From: Bacilli bacterium
GTDB taxonomy: Bacteria; Bacillota_I; Bacilli_A; RFN20; CAG-288
Assembly: GCA_022774485.1 (NCBI GenBank)
Contig: JALFLX010000137.1
Coordinates: 1 to 25,312 of the forward strand
Direction of reading: 5' to 3'
Length of the DNA: 25,312 nt
The stretch's first letter is position 1. Every line of letters begins with the position of its first letter. Below the pieces are notes generated by a model that made no database searches, had not been told where the DNA came from, and saw only the letters and a program-made list of their open reading frames with translations. A program made the position numbers and the translations under genes. Of the stretch, positions 21,394-25,312 are shown piece by piece.

Positions 21394-23808
21394 ATGGCAA
21401 AATCACAAACTACCTCCCCTTCAAAGAAACGAAAGGGAAGTAAGGCAATTGTTGTCTTCAATGTCCTCTTCATTCTCGTCGCCCTGATTGCCTTAGTAGC
21501 CGTTGTGTTGATGGTGATTCCTTTCACTCGCCATGCGATTAAGGAATTGCTCAAACAATGGGGATGGGCGAATAATCTTGCTGATATGTTGATCAACTGG
21601 GTGAGATATCACTTAGTCAAACCCTTAGGGTTGAGCTTCCCGTTCCGCGGGCATGGTTACGCCTTCACTTCGGCATTCTATTTGGCTGCATGGTTCGCTT
21701 TGCTCGCTGTACTTGTGTTCTTCATGTACACTCCGTTCTTAGTCATGAACCACAACAGAAAGCTCGCGAGAAAAGGCAAATTCCGTAAAGTGCTTTGCTG
21801 GATCACTTTCGTTGTTTCTACCCTCATTTTCATCGGATACTTATCTATTCCGTATGAGGCTAAAATTACTCAGTTAGTGGGTCCCGCTTACACTTGGTTC
21901 CCGACTGCCTATGGCATGTACACTGATTTGTTCAAGGCTGGTAACTTACTTGCACCTCTTAGATTATCATTCCTCACGAACAATGTTTGGTTCAATGGTA
22001 CTTTCTACATCCTTGTTCTCTTAGCCCTCTTCCAGATCATCATGTACACCTTGGCTTGCAGAATTAAACCTCATCTTTACATTGAGGAAGAACCTGCTGA
22101 AGCTGCCGCTCCTGTCGAAGAAGAAACGATTGAAGAAGTTGAACCGGAAGTTGAGCCTGTCCCTGTTCCGGTCGCTGCTGTCGAAGAGAAGCCTGTCGAG
22201 AAAAAAGAGGAGAGAATCATTCCAAGTATCCGCGAACTCGCCTTACTCAACTCCTTGGAACCTATTGAATTCTCTCCGGTAGTAAACCTACCCGGCCTCT
22301 ATGACACCGACACCGAGAAGCTGATCGATCTTCTCGACCCGCAGATGAATCTCTCTCTCACTAAACAAGAGCTCATCTGTAAAGATGCCATAGAGGCTAA
22401 GAAACTTTCGGAAAGAATTGAGCCGAAGATCAAAAAAGTTCAAACTCTTCCTGGAATCGATGAATGGAATGCGAATCCATGGGAAGAAGAAGCGCAGAAG
22501 GTAATTGAAAAAGTTGAAGAATTCCCTAATCCTTTCGAAGAACCGATTGAAAAGCCTATCCCTGTTGCTGTTCCTGCTGAAGAGCCGGAACCGACACCAG
22601 AACCTGAACCCGAGCCTGTCAAAGAACCCGAGCCAGAGCCTGTTGTTGAAGAACCAATTGATGAGACACAAAAGAGCGAAGAAGTTGTCGCTCCCGAAGT
22701 TGAACCTGCCCCTGTGGTAGAACCTGAAGTTGTCTCTCGTGAACAGTTCAAGGTGATTGTTGCCGACAACTCTCACGATGAAGTTAAGACTGAAAAATTC
22801 TATAAGGATAACGCTTGGATTGTTCCGGAATATCCGGATGAACCTGAGCCTGTCAAAGAACCCGAACCTGAGCCGAAACCTGTCGAGATCTCTCGTGAGA
22901 AACACAAAGTCGTCTTAGCTGATAATTCTCATGAAGAAGTCAAGACTGAGAAATTCTACAAGGACAACACTTGGATTGTTCCGGAATATCCGGATGAACC
23001 CGAGCCTGTCAAAGAGCCAGAACCTGAGCCGAAGCCTGTGGAAGAAAAGCCTGCTGAGCCTCAGAAACCTGTCGCCTCTGTCAAACAGGTTGAGCTGAAG
23101 AAAGCTAATCCGATTTCAAATCAGGCTAAGCCTAAGATTGTTCCGATCGCTCCGATAACCCCGGCTAAGGAAGAAGAGCCTACGCCTGTGGAAGAGGAAA
23201 AACCGGCAATCGCCCCGATCTCCGGACCGCTCCACTCCACTGAGAAATCTCGCCATGGCAAGATTGAAGTTGTCAAAGCGAAAAAAGTCAAATTTGAGCT
23301 TCAGAACTACAAGATCAAAACCTATGAAGGAGATATCTCTGCTGAAGATGCCTTCAAGATGGGTGTCACAAAAGTCCAGCCGACTGTTAACCCCGTCTTT
23401 GCAAACAGCGCCTCTGAGCCGGAATGGAAGAGAAAAAAGCGTGAAGATGAGATCCGTAAGAATGGATATTCCAATATCCAAAAGGTCTCTACTCTTGACG
23501 GTAATGTCCAGAGCCAGAACGTGAACAACACGAAAGCGACTTCTATCCGTGAGATGGTGAAGGCCCAGAAAGCTCAAGAAGCAGCTCCTAAGGTTGAAAC
23601 GAAGGTTGAGAACAAGATGGCTAAGCCCGCTGCTCCAATCGCAGTTAAGCCGGCTGCTCCTGTCGCTCCCGCTCAGAAACCGGAAGAGAAGAAAGAAAAT
23701 CCGTTCTCTGATAAACAGTCCCCTGCGTTCCATCCGATCGCGCCGATTGCCAAGAAAGAAACGAAACGTCCTACTATCAAACCGGTTGATCCAATCAAGA
23801 AGAAATAA
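21394..23808 (+). CDS. Unrecognised four-pass membrane protein with acidic proline-rich repeat tail
   Basis: 804 residues; no family recognised. A Lys-rich cytoplasmic N-terminus is followed by four predicted membrane segments (about 19-42, 90-115, 133-152, 203-222). Positive residues (RKLARKGKFRK) lie between segments 2 and 3, placing both ends inside the cell. The remaining 580 residues are a low-complexity, Glu/Pro-rich cytoplasmic tail with PEPEPEP runs. It has two 52-residue tandem repeats (448-499, 500-551), each joining a charged module ending KFYKDN(A/T)WIVPEYP to a PEPEP spacer. Later regions contain repeated PIAPI motifs, a basic/acidic stretch EWKRKKREDEIRK (about 677-689) and a Lys-rich end. 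The layout suggests a membrane-anchored scaffold with extended linker. Promoter, strong ribosome-binding site and terminator make it a single-gene unit. Confidence 0.9.
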   Translation: MAKSQTTSPSKKRKGSKAIVVFNVLFILVALIALVAVVLMVIPFTRHAIKELLKQWGWANNLADMLINWVRYHLVKPLGLSFPFRGHGYAFTSAFYLAAWFALLAVLVFFMYTPFLVMNHNRKLARKGKFRKVLCWITFVVSTLIFIGYLSIPYEAKITQLVGPAYTWFPTAYGMYTDLFKAGNLLAPLRLSFLTNNVWFNGTFYILVLLALFQIIMYTLACRIKPHLYIEEEPAEAAAPVEEETIEEVEPEVEPVPVPVAAVEEKPVEKKEERIIPSIRELALLNSLEPIEFSPVVNLPGLYDTDTEKLIDLLDPQMNLSLTKQELICKDAIEAKKLSERIEPKIKKVQTLPGIDEWNANPWEEEAQKVIEKVEEFPNPFEEPIEKPIPVAVPAEEPEPTPEPEPEPVKEPEPEPVVEEPIDETQKSEEVVAPEVEPAPVVEPEVVSREQFKVIVADNSHDEVKTEKFYKDNAWIVPEYPDEPEPVKEPEPEPKPVEISREKHKVVLADNSHEEVKTEKFYKDNTWIVPEYPDEPEPVKEPEPEPKPVEEKPAEPQKPVASVKQVELKKANPISNQAKPKIVPIAPITPAKEEEPTPVEEEKPAIAPISGPLHSTEKSRHGKIEVVKAKKVKFELQNYKIKTYEGDISAEDAFKMGVTKVQPTVNPVFANSASEPEWKRKKREDEIRKNGYSNIQKVSTLDGNVQSQNVNNTKATSIREMVKAQKAQEAAPKVETKVENKMAKPAAPIAVKPAAPVAPAQKPEEKKENPFSDKQSPAFHPIAPIAKKETKRPTIKPVDPIKKK
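22735..23046 (+). repeat. Two 156-bp in-frame tandem repeats
   Basis: Units 22735-22890 and 22891-23046 encode nearly identical 52-residue modules. Many differences between the two are synonymous third-position changes, so the duplication is not recent and the protein sequence has been kept. Confidence 0.9.
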
Positions 23809-23812
23809 GATG

Positions 23813-23840
23813 AGAGCCCTCTCCGGAGGGCTCTTTTCTT
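23813..23840 (+). terminator. Terminator of the membrane-protein gene
   Basis: AGAGCCCTC / GAGGGCTCT stem with TCCG loop followed by TTTTCTT, five bases after the stop codon. Confidence 0.95.
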
Positions 23841-23873
23841 AAAGAAAGTTTTCACGTTCATCATGAAAATCTA

Positions 23874-23902
23874 TTGAAAATTCAAAGATGCAATGATAGA
23901 AT
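23874..23902 (+). promoter_or_regulatory. Promoter of tRNA-Pro
   Basis: -35 TTGAAA (23874-23879), exact 17-bp spacer ending TGA, -10 TAGAAT (23897-23902), i.e. an extended -10. Confidence 0.8.
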
Positions 23903-23916
23903 AAACAAGCTTTCAT

Positions 23917-23993
23917 TGAGGCGTGGTGCAGCTTGGTAGCACGCTTGGTTCGGGACCAAGAGGTCATGGGTTCGAATCCCATCGCTTCAACCA
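23917..23993 (+). tRNA. tRNA-Pro(CGG)
   Basis: 77 nt with encoded CCA. Acceptor TGAGGCG/CGCTTCA (one G-T pair), D-arm GTGC/GCAC, anticodon stem CTTGG/CCAAG with loop TTCGGGA giving CGG (codon CCG), and T-arm ATGGG/CCCAT. A C34 isoacceptor that reads only the G-ending codon. Confidence 0.95.
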
Positions 23994-24003
23994 TTGAAAA
24001 TCA

Positions 24004-24026
24004 AGGCCGCGGCAACGCGGCTTTTT
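24004..24026 (+). terminator. Terminator of tRNA-Pro
   Basis: GCCGCG / CGCGGC stem with a GCAA tetraloop followed by TTTTT. Confidence 0.95.
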
Positions 24027-24079
24027 CCATTATTGAATGTCATTTATGGATTTCAAAGACATCTGTCTCTTAATTTCTG

Positions 24080-24088
24080 TGCTATAAT
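24080..24088 (+). promoter_or_regulatory. Extended -10 promoter of tRNA-Arg
   Basis: TGCTATAAT (perfect TATAAT at 24083-24088) 34 bases before the tRNA. The -35 is weak. Confidence 0.75.
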
Positions 24089-24122
24089 TGTAAAGCTAGT
24101 TTCTAGCGGCGTCGGATTCGAT

Positions 24123-24200
24123 GTGCCCGTAGCTCAGCCCGGATAGAGCACATGCCTCCGAAGCATGGGGCCATGGGTTCAAATCCCATCGGGCATACCA
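24123..24200 (+). tRNA. tRNA-Arg(CCG)
   Basis: 78 nt with encoded CCA. Acceptor GTGCCCG/CGGGCAT (first pair G-T), D-arm GCTC/GAGC, anticodon stem CATGC/GCATG with loop CTCCGAA giving CCG (codon CGG), and T-arm ATGGG/CCCAT. No terminator follows; a coding region begins four bases later. Confidence 0.95.
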
Positions 24201-24204
24201 ATTT

Positions 24205-24501
24205 ATGATCACGATTATCACTAAGATTATTTTCGCCATCGCTAAGATGTCTAAAAGAGCAAGCGCAATCTTTGTCAGCGTGCTCACAGTGTTTTTCTTA
24301 GGCGCATTATCGATGATTCTTGTCTCGACGCTTTATCTCACCAATGGAAAAACCGGCAACCCGAGCTATGTTATCCCGCTTTTCATCACTGGCCTTATCC
24401 TTTTCTTTTTAGTCATCTTCTCTGTCGGCTGTACGACAATCGCTAGCAACTACGTCAAAAAGAATCCAGAAAAAGATCCAAATCAAACGGAAAAGAAGTG
24501 A
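24205..24501 (+). CDS. Small two-pass membrane protein of unknown function
   Basis: 98 residues, no family recognised. Two hydrophobic segments (about 20-45 and 54-78) are separated by a short polar loop (TNGKTGNPSY), with a basic segment between the hydrophobic N-terminal 13 residues and the first span, and a Lys-rich, Asn/Pro-containing C-terminal tail (VKKNPEKDPNQTEKK). The ATG is only four bases after the tRNA-Arg CCA, with no ribosome-binding site. A second ATG at 24247 (MSKRAS) also lacks a clear one. The gene must be co-transcribed with tRNA-Arg, and processing at the tRNA 3' end would leave a leaderless mRNA. A terminator overlaps its stop codon. The opposite-strand frame over the 3' end is a shadow. 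Confidence 0.65.
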   Translation: MITIITKIIFAIAKMSKRASAIFVSVLTVFFLGALSMILVSTLYLTNGKTGNPSYVIPLFITGLILFFLVIFSVGCTTIASNYVKKNPEKDPNQTEKK

Positions 24502-24520
24502 TTCCTTTCCGCTTTTTTTC
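24488..24520 (+). terminator. Terminator of the tRNA-Arg/small membrane protein transcript
   Basis: CGGAAA(A)G / CTTTCCG stem, with one bulged A, followed by CTTTTTTT. The stop codon of the small protein lies in its loop. Confidence 0.8.
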
Positions 24521-24586
24521 GATGAAACATCCTTTTTCAATTTCTTGTAAAAAATATCATTTTTTTCTTTCTCTGTCGCTGTAATT

Positions 24587-24595
24587 TGATAAAAT
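24587..24595 (+). promoter_or_regulatory. Extended -10 promoter of tRNA-Leu
   Basis: TGATAAAAT with -10 at 24590-24595; no strong -35. The predicted start falls at the edge of the hairpin at 24600. Confidence 0.6.
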
Positions 24596-24599
24596 GAAT

Positions 24600-24625
24600 A
24601 AAGGGGATCTAACTCCCTTTTTCTT
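24600..24625 (+). terminator. Terminator-like hairpin in the tRNA-Leu leader
   Basis: AAAGGGG / TCCCTTT stem (last pair G-T) with a 7-nt loop followed by TTCTT, lying between the promoter and the tRNA. It may shape or attenuate the pre-tRNA leader. Confidence 0.4.
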
Positions 24626-24628
24626 CTT

Positions 24629-24711
24629 GCTCCAGTGGCGAAATTGGTACACGCGATGGACTTAGGATCCATTGGGAAACCTTGCAGGTTCGAGTCCTGT
24701 CTGGAGCACCA
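24629..24711 (+). tRNA. tRNA-Leu(TAG)
   Basis: 83 nt class II tRNA with encoded CCA. Acceptor GCTCCAG/CTGGAGC, anticodon stem ATGGA/TCCAT with loop CTTAGGA giving TAG (CUN leucine codons), a short variable arm (TGGGAAACCTT) and T-arm GCAGG/CCTGT. Confidence 0.96.
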
Positions 24712-24723
24712 TATTGAAAACAT

Positions 24724-24752
24724 ATCTCTGATATAAAATCAGAGATTTTCTT
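24724..24752 (+). terminator. Terminator of tRNA-Leu
   Basis: Perfect 9-bp stem ATCTCTGAT / ATCAGAGAT with an ATAAA loop followed by TTTCTTAT. Confidence 0.8.
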
Positions 24753-24778
24753 ATACTTTATTGATCAAGCATACTTAA

Positions 24779-24979
24779 AAAACGAAATTCAAAGTTATGG
24801 AAACAATATTAAATGGCAAAAATATTGGCAAAAATCTTTCTAAAGAATTAAATGATAATGAATAAAGGATACTTCTTGAGTTAATAAATAACCCGTGTAT
24901 GCCTTATGATACTCTTGTTGTTGAACTTGGAATATCTAGAAGAACTGTTTCAAGTAACTGATGGAAAAGAAGGGTTTAA
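24779..24979 (+). pseudogene. Decayed helix-turn-helix C-terminus (AlbA/Schlafen-type regulator remnant)
   Basis: One frame reads NGKNIGKNLSKELNDNE, stop, RILLELINNP, then TLVVELGISRRTVSSN, stop, WKRRV, stop. The ELGISRRTV core with a preceding RILLELINNP helix is typical of the winged-helix tail of AlbA_2 (Schlafen-like) putative transcriptional regulators found in mobile and accessory regions. The stop codons at 24863, 24959 and 24977 and the missing N-terminal domain show it is a fragment. It is downstream of tRNA-Leu in A/T-rich sequence. Confidence 0.5.
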
Positions 24980-25051
24980 TTGTTTAATTTTTCTGTTGCG
25001 ATTGGTTTTTTATTCAACATAGTTTTTGATTCGTTCGTTATCATTATTGAA

Positions 25052-25309
25052 TTAAAAGCAAATGGAGGAGACTCCAAGAACAATTACAGTAGCAATCAAA
25101 GCAACCGAGTATTTTTTCTCCAATCATATTTCTTTAAAGCCTTGGTTTGCACAGGTGACCTGATAAGTCATCATTTTTCCGCCTTTTTTGCGAAAACATC
25201 CCGGAATCTTATCACTTTCCGTGTCAAAACCGCCATCTGAAGTAGTTTCTTCCCCTTGTCATCAATCGAAATCATCACGATTCGTATAGATGAACCAGAA
25301 TAGATTCAG
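25052..25309 (-). pseudogene. Broken reading frame of unknown origin entering from the window edge
   Basis: On the - strand one frame from the window edge reads FWFIYTNRDDFD, two TGAs, a polar segment with SDKIPGCFRKKGGK and MMTYQVTCANQGFKEI, a TGA, then a hydrophobic KYSVALIATVIVLGVSSICF ending in TAA. Interruptions are only TGA within this frame. It might be the degraded end of a small protein with a hydrophobic tail, or chance. No intact gene is visible in 24980-25312 on either strand. Confidence 0.25.
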
Positions 25310-25312
25310 CTA

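Noticed and set aside
22288..22905. Long open frames on the - strand opposite the repeat protein (also 23116-23733)
   Set aside because: They mirror the biased Glu/Pro/Lys codons of the + strand gene, giving Phe/Arg/Leu-rich or Ser/Gly-rich nonsense, and have no ribosome-binding site or known motif.
22780..23000. EAGR boxes of mycoplasma attachment-organelle proteins
   Set aside because: The aromatic residues are present but the glycine-rich pattern of EAGR boxes is missing; only the acidic, proline-rich composition is shared.
22735..23046. CRISPR-like or non-coding tandem repeat
   Set aside because: The 156-bp units are in frame, encode conserved protein modules and lack spacer structure.
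24980..25240. 86-codon + strand open frame starting at TTG
   Set aside because: No ribosome-binding site, no recognisable motif, composition typical of random A/T-rich DNA, and it overlaps broken frames on the other strand.

Overview
The window looks like one end of a chromosomal contig from a low-to-moderate-GC member of the Bacillota, most likely an uncultured Bacilli lineage related to the Mollicutes (RF39, Erysipelotrichia or Acholeplasma type). This rests on gene content and conserved order: gdpP-rplI-dnaB(dnaC), walJ-rlmH, parA-parB, pcrA-ligA, gatCAB, comFA-comFC and QueH-type queuosine genes, plus extended -10 promoters. The genetic code appears standard. parA, queA, ligA, dnaB and gdpP all end in TGA at sensible positions, which makes the single in-frame TGA inside tgt a real oddity. 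Several of these genes sit near oriC in Bacillus, so an origin-proximal location is likely. No parS-like palindrome or DnaA-box cluster was seen.

Layout. 1-1441 (+): 3' part of parA (cut by the window edge) and a divergent parB, whose stop codon overlaps that of convergent queH. 1438-4319 (-): queuosine operon tgt-queA-queH from a TATAAT promoter giving an almost leaderless tgt mRNA; tgt carries an in-frame TGA at 3731-3733. 4351-7611 (-): gatC-gatA-gatB (Gln-tRNA amidotransferase) with promoter and a GNRA-loop terminator. 7636-11975 (-): pcrA-ligA. 12108-12265 (-): tRNA-Gln(CTG) with a near-consensus promoter and a UUCG-loop terminator. 12290-17526 (-): gdpP-rplI-dnaB-walJ-rlmH operon. 17705-21008 (-): HAD hydrolase, acyl-ACP thioesterase, comFA, comFC. 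The hairpin after the thioesterase gene contains the comFA start codon.

21123-23840 (+): a possible small RNA with its own promoter and terminator, then an 804-residue unrecognised protein with four membrane segments and a long acidic, proline-rich cytoplasmic tail holding two 52-residue tandem repeats. This is the best candidate for something undescribed. 23874-24750 (+): tRNA-Pro(CGG), tRNA-Arg(CCG) running directly into a 98-codon small membrane protein, and tRNA-Leu(TAG). 24750-25312 has no intact gene. It holds a decayed helix-turn-helix remnant on the + strand and broken reading frames on the - strand, suggesting an eroded accessory insertion beside the tRNA cluster.

Most of the window is housekeeping: chromosome segregation, replication and repair (DnaB, PcrA, LigA), translation (GatCAB, L9, RlmH, Q modification, tRNAs), c-di-AMP turnover (GdpP), cell-wall-associated WalJ, fatty-acid release and DNA uptake (ComF).
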